Shown piece after piece: positions 1-7,781 of a DNA stretch of 64,000 nucleotides. The notes under the pieces were generated by a model. It was not told the origin of the DNA. It was given only the letters and a program-made list of their open reading frames with translations, and made no database searches. Position numbers and translations under genes: made by a program. This DNA comes from JAYPHU01 sp964611435 (GTDB taxonomy: Bacteria; Pseudomonadota; Alphaproteobacteria; Rhodospirillales; UBA2165). Position 1 is the stretch's first letter, and each line of letters opens with the position of its first letter. The DNA lies in the NCBI GenBank assembly GCA_964611435.1, contig CAZSXT010000013.1, forward strand, positions 1 to 64,000. The letters run 5' to 3'.

Positions 1-37
1 GGAGAAACACCATGCACTAACATTCAAACCGGACCAG

Positions 38-478
38 TCATTGGGGGCAGGTCATCTTGCCGCCGACCATGACCGTGAGGACGCCGTTTTCCGCCCCGGC
101 CTGACCACCGGAAACCGGCGCGTCCAGGAAGCCGATGCCCTTGGCATTGGCTTCTTTCTCCAACTCTCTCGCAAGACCGGCGGACGCCGTGGTGTGGTCC
201 ACCAGGATGGCTCCCTTCTTCATCCCGGCCAGAGCACCGTCCTTACCGTAGGCGACACTGCGGACATCATCGTCGTTGCCGACGCACATGAAGACGATTT
301 CTGCACCTTTGGCTGCTTCCTTTGGGGTCTTCTGCGCCGCGCCTTTGTACTCCTTCGCCCACTTTCGAGCCTTGGCGGTGGTGCGGTTATAGACGGTCAC
401 TTCGTGTCCCGCGTTAATAAGGTGACCGGCCATGGGATAACCCATGACACCCAAACCGATGAAAGCGACTTTGCTCAT
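38..478 (-). pseudogene. Truncated 3-hydroxyisobutyrate dehydrogenase-family NAD(P) oxidoreductase
   Basis: The 146 residues match the N-terminal Rossmann half of the beta-hydroxyacid dehydrogenase family. The dinucleotide motif GLGVMGYPMAGHL lies at about residues 8-20, and the substrate-binding motif DAPVSGG is followed by LTVMVGG. Family members are about 290 residues and carry the catalytic lysine in a helical C-terminal domain. Here the frame stops seven residues after MVGG, so the lysine and the whole C-terminal domain are missing. Neither other frame of the remaining 37 bases restores the family sequence, so a simple one-base shift does not explain it. The start has a good Shine-Dalgarno (aggaggacatc). 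It is probably non-functional; a deletion or an assembly break at the window edge is possible. Confidence 0.7.
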
Positions 479-548
479 GATGTCCTCCTAAAATTGGCCG
501 CGCACTGTGCCTTGAAAGCGCGGAGATGGTCAAGGTAAGCCAAATGGC

Positions 549-1376
549 TCAATCCGGCAGATATTTTTTGATCTTTTCCCAATGATCCCGGTCCGGGGCG
601 ACGACCAGGCGTTCCCGCACGATGGGGCCGGGCCAGTAGGTCTCCCCGGTCTCGGTGTAGGCAGCGTACATGCCCGATTCCTCGATAAACAAGAGCCCAG
701 CGGCGTGATCCCAGGGCTTCAACTGGCCATACTCGGCGAAGTGAATAATGCCTTTAATCAGGTCCACATACTCCAGGCCGATGCAGCGGTAGCGCAAGAG
801 CTCTCCGGTATGTTCGTCTCGATGCCCGCGGGCTGCCTCTTCGGCCAATCTCTCCCGGCGGCGCTGGCCGAGAGAACCAGTCATTGCGGTGATCGGCAGA
901 GGCGCCGGCCGTTCCAGGCCCGTTTTGTCGCTGGTGATCCCCTGCCCGATCCGGGCACTGACCATTTCGTCTTCCAGCGGATTGTAAATCCATCCGGCGA
1001 CGGTTTGACCGCGTAACACGAGAGCGACGATGACGCAGAAGCGCCGCCGACCCTCGGAGAAATTCCGGGTGCCGTCCACCGGATCCAATATCCAAACCGG
1101 GGCGTCGCCGTTTAGGCGATCCAGGATGCTTTCGTCCGCGGCGTAACTTTCCTCGCCGACGACCACACTACCGGGCAACAGCCGCGTGAGTTCATCGGTC
1201 AGCCGCTGTTCGCCGATCGTATCCGCGTCGGTGACAATTTCGCCGGAGTCCTTGTCGCCGATTTCGTGGTCTTTCAGCCGCTTGTAGCGGGACAAGATTT
1301 CCTCCGCCGCGATCCGGCGGATGATGGCGGAGACTTCCTCGAGCTGAGACGGCGCGAGAAGATCATCAAGGGGCAT
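549..1376 (-). CDS. Inositol monophosphatase family protein
   Basis: This 275-residue protein has the metal-binding motifs of the Li+-sensitive phosphatase superfamily: GEES with E75, WILDPVDGTRNF with D98 and D101, and PWDHAAG with D223. Full-length family members have this size. The superfamily includes inositol-1-phosphatase, histidinol-phosphatase and 3'-phosphoadenosine 5'-phosphatase (CysQ), and the sequence alone does not settle the substrate. Its start overlaps the end of the upstream 89-codon gene by 11 bases, so the two are probably cotranscribed and coupled. Confidence 0.85.
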   Translation of the reverse strand: MPLDDLLAPSQLEEVSAIIRRIAAEEILSRYKRLKDHEIGDKDSGEIVTDADTIGEQRLTDELTRLLPGSVVVGEESYAADESILDRLNGDAPVWILDPVDGTRNFSEGRRRFCVIVALVLRGQTVAGWIYNPLEDEMVSARIGQGITSDKTGLERPAPLPITAMTGSLGQRRRERLAEEAARGHRDEHTGELLRYRCIGLEYVDLIKGIIHFAEYGQLKPWDHAAGLLFIEESGMYAAYTETGETYWPGPIVRERLVVAPDRDHWEKIKKYLPD

Positions 1377-1635
1377 ATTGATCCCGGTCCCGGTGGTAGC
1401 TCTCGGTAATCAGTTCGTGCAGCCGGTAGGCTTCTTCATTGAAGTCGCCCTGCTGGATCAACGCCTTGGTGACATAGACAGCGAAGGCCACGGCCTCCCC
1501 CTTCCCGCGCAGATCATGATCGTCCGAGATTTCCTCCAGATAATCGTGGATTTGCTTGCGTGCCATAATGTTGAGCTGGCGTTTGACGAACTTGTTCTTG
1601 CGGCGCCACTTTTGCTGCGCTTCCAACGTCGCCAT
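1366..1635 (-). CDS. Small conserved-looking basic protein, unknown function
   Basis: I do not recognise a named family. The 89 residues start with a basic, helix-prone stretch (about residues 6-30, rich in K and R), then an acidic loop (EEISDDHDLRGKG), then a predicted amphipathic helical half. The ATG at 1635 was chosen over the upstream in-frame extension because AAGGAGGAAACC directly precedes it; the upstream extension has non-coding character. It overlaps the phosphatase start by 11 bases. The charge and length would suit an RNA- or protein-binding adaptor, but that is a guess. Confidence 0.6.
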   Translation of the reverse strand: MATLEAQQKWRRKNKFVKRQLNIMARKQIHDYLEEISDDHDLRGKGEAVAFAVYVTKALIQQGDFNEEAYRLHELITESYHRDRDQYAP

Positions 1636-1701
1636 GGTTTCCTCCTTGGGCCGCGCATGTGGTTCTTGTGAACTCTCCAGCGCGGTAATGTCCTGGTGAA
1701 C

Positions 1702-1713
1702 TCTACTAGTAGA
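1702..1713. promoter_or_regulatory. Perfect 12-bp palindrome upstream of the 89-codon gene
   Basis: The sequence TCTACTAGTAGA is its own reverse complement. It lies 67 bases upstream of the ATG at 1635, in the 127-base gap after hflX. It is correctly placed for an operator or promoter element of the downstream pair, but no -35/-10 pair is convincing. A 12-bp palindrome can occur by chance. Confidence 0.25.
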
Positions 1714-1762
1714 ATTAAGCCTATCACAGGGCGTCGGGTGGGAGAAACCGTAAATTGGGGCG

Positions 1763-3106
1763 TTAGTTTGCGAGGCGTTGTTCGATGCGCTCGGCATCTT
1801 CCGGATCCAGCAGAACCGTGAGTTCCACATACTCTTCGCCGTCCTTGCGCTCGCGGACGTCACCCCTGTCATAAAGCCAAGCCAGGGATTTGCCGTCCGA
1901 CCAGGGTATTTTGAGGCTCAACTGGCGTCGCTCTGCGCCAAGGCGGTCACTCAACGCCTGGAGTAGCATATCGAACCCTGCGTGATCCCGGGCCGACGTC
2001 AAAACGATCGCCTGATTGCTGCGGTCGGCTTGGTTTTTCTGAAAGGCCAGTTCCTCGAAATCCAGGAGGTCCGCCTTATTGCGCACCTCGATCATCGGCG
2101 CGCTGTCGTCTCCACTTAGGCCCAGACCGGCGAGGACGGTCATGACGTCTTCTTTCTGCGCCTCGGTGTCTTCATGGGCGATGTCCCGGACGTGAAGCAG
2201 AATCTGTGCCTCGGTCACCTCTTCCAAGGTCGCCTGAAACGCCTCGACGAGTTCGTGGGGCAAATCCGAGACAAACCCCACTGTGTCGGAGAGGATGGTT
2301 TGCCGGCCGCAGGGCAAGGTGAGTTCCCGCATGGTCGGGTCCAACGTGGCGAAGAGCTGATCTTTCTGCAGCACGTTGGCATTGGTCAGCGCATTGAACA
2401 ATGTGGATTTGCCGGCATTGGTGTAGCCGACCAAAGCGATCACCGGGTACGGCACTTTCCGGCGGGCTTGACGGTGCAGTTCCCGGGTGCGCCGCACCTG
2501 GACGAGCTCCTTCTTCAATTTGGTGATGCGATCGCTGATCATCCGGCGGTCGGCCTCGATCTGGGTTTCACCGGGGCCGCCCATGAAGCCGACGCCGCCC
2601 CGCTGCCGTTCCAAGTGAGTCCAGGACCGGACCAGCCTGCTGCGTTGGTAGCTGAGCGCCGCCAGCTCCACCTGAAGCCGGCCTTCCTTGGTGCGCGCCC
2701 GGGCGCCGAAGATTTCCAGGATAAGGGCCGTGCGGTCCAGAACCTTGCATTTCCAAACTCGTTCCAGGTTGCGTTGTTGTACCGGGGTCAGGGCGAAATC
2801 GACGACGGTCACCTCGACATCACGGGCGGCAACGATGCCCTGAAGCCGTTCAATCGCACCCTGACCCAGCAGTGTGCTTGGGCGTGGACGCGACACAGGT
2901 GTGATCTCGCCGTGGACAATGTCCAGATCAATAGCCTCGGCCAAGCGCACGGCTTCTTCCAGGCGTGCGTCTTCATCCCGCCGATGCGGGTTGTCCTTGA
3001 GGGAAGGATGCAGAACGAGGCAGCGGCCGACGGTCGGCGTGGTCTGTTCCGAAGTGTCCCAGGTCAAGTTAGGCCGAAGCGCTCTCGTCTTCGTCTTCCT
3101 TCGCAT
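1763..3106 (-). CDS. hflX: Ribosome-associated GTPase HflX
   Basis: HflX binds the 50S subunit and can split stalled or heat-damaged ribosomes. The N-terminal HflX domain contains LLGQGAIERL and the signature FMGGPGETQIEADRR near residues 174-188. The G domain follows with Walker A GYTNAGKS (227-234), the switch DTVGF and NKAD for guanine recognition. At 447 residues it is full length. The ATG at 3106 lies 38 bases inside hfq; an in-frame TTG at 3067, just past the hfq stop, is a plausible alternative start. The hfq-hflX pair is conserved across proteobacteria and is probably cotranscribed here. Confidence 0.95.
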   Translation of the reverse strand: MRRKTKTRALRPNLTWDTSEQTTPTVGRCLVLHPSLKDNPHRRDEDARLEEAVRLAEAIDLDIVHGEITPVSRPRPSTLLGQGAIERLQGIVAARDVEVTVVDFALTPVQQRNLERVWKCKVLDRTALILEIFGARARTKEGRLQVELAALSYQRSRLVRSWTHLERQRGGVGFMGGPGETQIEADRRMISDRITKLKKELVQVRRTRELHRQARRKVPYPVIALVGYTNAGKSTLFNALTNANVLQKDQLFATLDPTMRELTLPCGRQTILSDTVGFVSDLPHELVEAFQATLEEVTEAQILLHVRDIAHEDTEAQKEDVMTVLAGLGLSGDDSAPMIEVRNKADLLDFEELAFQKNQADRSNQAIVLTSARDHAGFDMLLQALSDRLGAERRQLSLKIPWSDGKSLAWLYDRGDVRERKDGEEYVELTVLLDPEDAERIEQRLAN

Positions 3107-3332
3107 CCTGATCGAAAAGCTGGATCGGACCGGAGGGCATTACGGTAGAGATGGCGTGTTTGTAGACGAGCTGCGTGTGCCCGTCCCGGCGCAAGAGCAC
3201 GGAGAAATTATCGAACCACGTGATAATGCCTTGAAGTTTGACGCCATTCACCAGGAAAACGGTAACCGGGTTTTTGCTTTTGCGCACATGGTTTAGGAAA
3301 ACATCTTGTACGTTCTGGGATTTTTCAGACAT
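3069..3332 (-). CDS. hfq: RNA chaperone Hfq
   Basis: Hfq is a hexameric Sm-like protein that pairs small RNAs with mRNAs. The 87 residues show the Sm1 region (PVTVFLVNGVKLQG), a conserved FDNFSVLL strand and the Sm2 motif YKHAISTVMP. A short acidic tail (DQDAKEDEDE) follows, as in many alphaproteobacterial Hfq proteins. It has a good Shine-Dalgarno (gggggatacc) and about 86 bases of upstream spacer that could hold its own promoter. The end overlaps the hflX start. Confidence 0.97.
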   Translation of the reverse strand: MSEKSQNVQDVFLNHVRKSKNPVTVFLVNGVKLQGIITWFDNFSVLLRRDGHTQLVYKHAISTVMPSGPIQLFDQDAKEDEDESASA

Positions 3333-3418
3333 ATGGGTATCCCCCTGATTTTGTCTGTATTTGTTATGGTCGGAGGTCCGTTGAGTCGGCCTTCCATGGG
3401 CATACTACACGTGATTCC

Positions 3419-4090
3419 TCAGGTTTGAACAGCATGTTTCGCTGAATCCAGGTATTTCGCCAGTCCAAAGGCGTTTTTGACCGCCAAATCGGGTCGAAAT
3501 GTCGAGAATTCATCAGAATCGGGCTCTTTTTCGCCAATTAAGACCGCGGCAACCCTGCCTCGTTTGGCGCATTCCATGTCGGAAACAGCGTCCCCGATGA
3601 ACCAGATATCGGGTCCGGGATCGCCCTTAAAGTCCTGCAACGCCATCAATAGCGGCGCCGGATCGGGTTTGTCCCGATCCGCATCCGTCGCTCCGACGAT
3701 ATGGCTGAAACATCCGGACCAGCCGAGATGATCTGCCTCGTCCCGCAGCAGATCGCCGTTTTTATTGCTGACCACGCCCAGGTATAGCCCCTCATCGGTT
3801 AATTTCCGGAGTAGCTCCGGCGCTCCCTGGAGAGGCGTTAGAAAGTCCAGATGTGTTCGCCGGATCACGCTATAAAAATGCGCGGCGGCATCTTCCCACC
3901 TATCGCCGAAGAGTTCGGGAAAACTGTCCCGCATGGAGCGGCGGACATTGGCGCGGGTTTGCTCGTAGGTCCAGGGCTCCAGGCCGAATGTGGTCAGGGT
4001 GTCGTTGGTGGCTTCGTGGATCGCGGGCCAGCCGTCAACCAGCGTGTCGTCCCAGTCAAATATCACGGCCTTGGGATACGGCAGGATCAA
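3419..4090 (-). CDS. HAD-family phosphatase, phosphoglycolate phosphatase-like
   Basis: The four HAD motifs are present: DWDDT with nucleophile D12 and D14, VVSNK, KPDP and GDAVSDM. The helical cap between motifs I and II fits the Gph/PGP subclass, and 223 residues is typical. The frame opens at a TTG whose bases overlap the stop of the aminotransferase (TTGA), so it is probably translationally coupled to it. It sits inside the usual trkA-dat-hfq order. The substrate is not determined by sequence. Confidence 0.8.
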   Translation of the reverse strand: MILPYPKAVIFDWDDTLVDGWPAIHEATNDTLTTFGLEPWTYEQTRANVRRSMRDSFPELFGDRWEDAAAHFYSVIRRTHLDFLTPLQGAPELLRKLTDEGLYLGVVSNKNGDLLRDEADHLGWSGCFSHIVGATDADRDKPDPAPLLMALQDFKGDPGPDIWFIGDAVSDMECAKRGRVAAVLIGEKEPDSDEFSTFRPDLAVKNAFGLAKYLDSAKHAVQT

Positions 4091-4959
4091 TGCCCTGCCC
4101 CGCCCGACTCACGTTCCATGTAGTCGTAATACCCGTCAATGAGCCGGCAGGAGATTTCCCCGGGCTCCCCATTGCCGATAACGGTATCGTCGATCTTCAC
4201 AACCGGGCGCAGCAAGGCTGTCGTGCTGGTGAAAAACGCTTCCTTCGCCTGCTTGGCTTCGTCCACAGTGAACGGTCGTTCCACCAACTTCAGTTTTAAG
4301 TTGGCAATGAGACGCAGCAATGTCTTCCTTGTGATGCCGGCGAGAATGTCTTCATTTGTCGGCCGGGTAATGAGTTCACCGTCCTTGGAGACAATCCAAG
4401 CATTGGACGCGGTACCTTCGGTCACATTGCCCTCCCCGTCGATAAACCAGGTATCGTCCGCACCGGCATCGATGGCTTCCTGTTTGCCCAACACATTTGG
4501 CAGCAAGGAAACGGATTTGATATCTCTTCGTAGCCAGCGAATGTCCGGGCGGGTGATGACCGATTGGCCGCTCTTCGCCTTCTCCCGGCCCGGCCAACGG
4601 ATCTGGCTGGCATAAATGACCAGCGACGAAGAAACAGGCAGTACGGGAAAAGCATGATCCCTGGGCGCTACGCCCCTTGTGATTTGCAGATAGAGCTTGC
4701 CGTGCCGGACATGATTGCGGCGTATGGTTTCCTCCATGATCGGCACAAGCGCCCGGCGGTTAACCGGCCAGTCGATCCGCAATTCCGACAGAGACCGTTC
4801 CAGCCTGGCCATATGATCGTCGTTGTCGATGAGTTGGCCGTTATAGATGGCAATGACCTCATAGACGCCGTCGGCAAGTTGATAGCCTCGATCCTCCACA
4901 TGGACCATAGCGTCCCAATGAGGCAGGTACTGACCGTTCACATAGGTAATTCGGGGCAT
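4087..4959 (-). CDS. dat: D-amino acid aminotransferase (PLP fold type IV)
   Basis: This 290-residue protein follows the Dat/BcaT class IV pattern: DRGYQLADGVYE near residues 23-34, the Schiff-base lysine K148 in RRDIKS, and TEGTASN with E181 contacting the cofactor. ITRKTLL and STTA complete the cofactor site. The length and spacing resemble Bacillus Dat, which supplies D-glutamate or D-alanine for peptidoglycan; alphaproteobacterial members next to trkA and hfq are generally annotated this way. Branched-chain aminotransferase or aminodeoxychorismate lyase activity cannot be excluded. Seven bases separate it from trkA. Confidence 0.82.
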   Translation of the reverse strand: MPRITYVNGQYLPHWDAMVHVEDRGYQLADGVYEVIAIYNGQLIDNDDHMARLERSLSELRIDWPVNRRALVPIMEETIRRNHVRHGKLYLQITRGVAPRDHAFPVLPVSSSLVIYASQIRWPGREKAKSGQSVITRPDIRWLRRDIKSVSLLPNVLGKQEAIDAGADDTWFIDGEGNVTEGTASNAWIVSKDGELITRPTNEDILAGITRKTLLRLIANLKLKLVERPFTVDEAKQAKEAFFTSTTALLRPVVKIDDTVIGNGEPGEISCRLIDGYYDYMERESGGAGH

Positions 4960-4965
4960 GAGCAG

Positions 4966-6342
4966 TTAGAAAAATTCCAGCCGGACCGAGAACATTTTCT
5001 CGACTTGTTTTACGGCTTCGTTGACGGCAAAGATGACGACTCGATCGTTCGTCTGCACAACCGTAGAGCCGGTCGGTGTGATGACCTCTCCGTCCCTGAC
5101 CACAGCGCCGACGATAACGCCCTCGGGCAACTCTGCTTCTTTTAGCGGCTGGCCGACCAGCGACGAAGTTTCCATCGCCTCAGCCTCGATCAACTCGCCG
5201 AAATCTTCCCGCAAGGTATGTACTGAATGGATACGTCCCCGGCGGACGTGCTGCAGAATGGTGGAAACCGTTATGTTCTGCGGGCTTACAACCACGTCGA
5301 TGCCAAGCGAGGCCGTGAGCGGCGGATAAGTGTTGTTGTTGACCAGCGTGATGGCGCGGCGGCTACCCCGCCGTTTCGCCAGTAAGGACGATAGGATGTT
5401 AATCTCGTCGTCGTTGGTCACGGCGATGACTGCCTCTGACGACGACACGTTGGCTTCTTCCATAATTTCCGGATCAAGAATGTCGCCTTGGAGAACGACG
5501 GAGTGGCTTAGATTCCTAGCAACAACTTCCGCTCGGGACTTATTGGTTTCAACCACCTTCACATTGACCGACGGTTGTTCCTGTTCGATTTGCTGCGCCA
5601 GAAACAAACCGATATTGCCGCCCCCGATAATGACAATACGGCGCGCTTCTCTTTCTTCATGGCCGAAGGCAGCCAAGGTGCGTTCCACATGCTGTGCATC
5701 GACCACGACGTAGACTTCATCACCCGGCAGCAATTCGTCATCCGCGGTTGGAACAATCGCTTCGTCCTCCCGAATAATGCCGATGATGACCACGTTCAAA
5801 TCAGGGAAAAGTTGAGTCAATTGGCGCAACGGTGTGTTGATTAGCGGGCAATTGTCGCCGCAGCGGATACCGGTCAGTTTCACCTGATCGTCGACCAGGG
5901 AAATCATATCAAAGGCGCCGGGAACTTCGAGGCGGCGGGAAATGGCGCGTGCGACTTCCCGTTCCGGCGAGATGATCACGTCGATCGGCATGTGTTCCCG
6001 TGTGTAAAGGTTGGCCCACCTTTGATCCAAATAGCCTTGTTGACGAATACGGGCGATCTTGGTGGTGACGTCAAACAAGGAATGCGCCACCTGGCACGCG
6101 ACCATATTCACCTCATCGGCCTGGGTCACGGCGATCAGCATATCCGCGTCGGCGGCCCCCGCTTGTTCAAGTACGGACGGTACAGACGCAAAGCCGGTGA
6201 TGGCTTTTACGTCCAAAGAGTCGCTAATTTTACGGGTCAGCTCAGGTGAAGAATCCACGACATACACGTCGTTGTCTTCCTGCGCCAAATAGCGGGCGAT
6301 ATTGTGTCCAACCTGACCCGCGCCACAAACGATTACTTTCAT
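4966..6342 (-). CDS. trkA: Trk potassium transporter NAD-binding subunit TrkA
   Basis: TrkA is the cytoplasmic regulator of the TrkH K+ channel. The 458 residues contain two tandem RCK units. Each has a Rossmann motif (CGAGQVGHNIARYL at the N terminus and IIGGGNIGLFLAQQI in the middle) followed by a TrkA-C domain (EVYVVVDAQHV and DRVVIFAV). Full length. It lies directly downstream of ntrX, as in many alphaproteobacteria, with a 38-base gap. No trkH is present in the window. Confidence 0.95.
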   Translation of the reverse strand: MKVIVCGAGQVGHNIARYLAQEDNDVYVVDSSPELTRKISDSLDVKAITGFASVPSVLEQAGAADADMLIAVTQADEVNMVACQVAHSLFDVTTKIARIRQQGYLDQRWANLYTREHMPIDVIISPEREVARAISRRLEVPGAFDMISLVDDQVKLTGIRCGDNCPLINTPLRQLTQLFPDLNVVIIGIIREDEAIVPTADDELLPGDEVYVVVDAQHVERTLAAFGHEEREARRIVIIGGGNIGLFLAQQIEQEQPSVNVKVVETNKSRAEVVARNLSHSVVLQGDILDPEIMEEANVSSSEAVIAVTNDDEINILSSLLAKRRGSRRAITLVNNNTYPPLTASLGIDVVVSPQNITVSTILQHVRRGRIHSVHTLREDFGELIEAEAMETSSLVGQPLKEAELPEGVIVGAVVRDGEVITPTGSTVVQTNDRVVIFAVNEAVKQVEKMFSVRLEFF

Positions 6343-6380
6343 TCTGTTTTAATTCCTCATCAGCTTCTTTCGGGCCGTTT

Positions 6381-7781
6381 TTAGTCGTTCGCAGCTCTTG
6401 CCCGGTCTTCCGATTGAATTCCCAGGGACTTGAGTTTTCTATGTAGAGCGGAACGTTCCATGCCGACAAAGGAGGCGGTTTTGGAAATATTGCCGCCGAA
6501 ACGATTGATTTGAGCCGAGAGATATTCGCGTTCAAATATCTCTCGCGCCTCCCGAAGCGGGAGACCCAAAACATCGGATTGATCTGTGCCAGCCTGGGGC
6601 TTGGGGGCCGCGGCGGCCAATTCACCGGGCACTGCGTCGGCCCGGATCGGCATGCTATCGTCTCCCGGCGCCATGATAAGAATTCGTTCGATGACATTTC
6701 GGAGTTCGCGGACATTGCCCGGCCAGTCGTAGGCCTGAAGAGAGGCCAAGGCGTCCTCGGAAAACGGTCTCGGCTTTCGGCCAGCAGCCGCCGCCATTTG
6801 ACCGGCGAAATGCTGCGCCAATGCCGGGATGTCCTGGCGGTAGTCCCTCAACGGCGGCACTTCTACCGGCACCACGCTTAGCCGGTAAAACAAATCTTCC
6901 CGAAATCGGCCCTCTGCCATCTCCTCGCCAAGGTTTTTGCTGGATGACGCGATCACCCGCACATCTACTTCGACACGGGTTGCGCCTCCGACCCGTTGAA
7001 ATGTTTGATCTTGAAGAACCCGCACAATTTTGCCCTGAGTTTCCGGCGGCATGTCCGAAACCTCGTCCAAAAAAAGTGTGCCCATATGAGCTTGTTCAAA
7101 GGTGCCGATTTCCCTTGGTCCGCCTTCCCCTGAAGCTTCATGTCCAAATAGGCTGACTTCAAAATTATCAGGTTGGAGTGTCGCGCAATTGAGATAGACA
7201 AACGGCCCGTTTTGACGATTGGATTGCCGGTGTATCAGCCGGGCAACGACATCCTTGCCGGCCCCAGCCGGACCGGTGATCAGCACGCGGCTATTTGTCG
7301 GAGCGACTTTGGAGATGGTTTGCCGCAACTGGTGGACCGGCGATGAGCTTCCGATGAGTTCTTCACGGCTGCCAGCGCGGAGTTTCAGTTCCTCATTTTC
7401 CCGTCGAAGCCTAGCTGTTTCGATGGCTCGATTCACCACCAAGATCAACCGGTCTGCGGTAAATGGCTTCTCGATAAAATCTGACGCGCCCATGTTGATC
7501 GCGTTGACGGCGGTTTCGATATTGCCGTGGCCCGAGATCATCACCACAGGAACATTCGGGTGGTATTCGGTAATCCTCTCCAGAACCTCCAACCCATCGA
7601 GGTCGCTTCCGTCCATCCAGATATCCAAAAGCACCAGACTGGGTCTTCGCGCCTCGATTTCCTGGAGAGCACTGGTGCCGTCTTTTGCCTCACGGGCGGC
7701 ATATCCTTCATCTTCGAGGATGCCCGCCGTCAGCATCCGGATATCGGCTTCATCATCGACGATCAAGATGTCGTAGGCCAT
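6381..7781 (-). CDS. ntrX: Nitrogen-responsive response regulator NtrX
   Basis: NtrX is the partner of the kinase NtrY. Its receiver domain has phospho-acceptor D53 (LVLLDIW). The AAA+ domain has Walker A GPAGAGKD (170-177) and Walker B LFLDEV, and the C terminus is a Fis-type helix-turn-helix. The sigma-54 contact loop GAFTGA, present as GSFTGA in the neighbouring NtrC, is replaced here by a loop of the type ASGEGGPREIG (about 216-226). It is therefore unlikely to activate sigma-54 polymerase and probably regulates other promoters. The start overlaps the end of ntrY by 19 bases. Confidence 0.95.
   Translation of the reverse strand: MAYDILIVDDEADIRMLTAGILEDEGYAAREAKDGTSALQEIEARRPSLVLLDIWMDGSDLDGLEVLERITEYHPNVPVVMISGHGNIETAVNAINMGASDFIEKPFTADRLILVVNRAIETARLRRENEELKLRAGSREELIGSSSPVHQLRQTISKVAPTNSRVLITGPAGAGKDVVARLIHRQSNRQNGPFVYLNCATLQPDNFEVSLFGHEASGEGGPREIGTFEQAHMGTLFLDEVSDMPPETQGKIVRVLQDQTFQRVGGATRVEVDVRVIASSSKNLGEEMAEGRFREDLFYRLSVVPVEVPPLRDYRQDIPALAQHFAGQMAAAAGRKPRPFSEDALASLQAYDWPGNVRELRNVIERILIMAPGDDSMPIRADAVPGELAAAAPKPQAGTDQSDVLGLPLREAREIFEREYLSAQINRFGGNISKTASFVGMERSALHRKLKSLGIQSEDRARAAND

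Noticed and set aside
2174..3148. A 324-codon open frame on the plus strand opposite hflX
   Set aside because: It is antisense to a well-defined GTPase and shows no motifs or ribosome-binding site.
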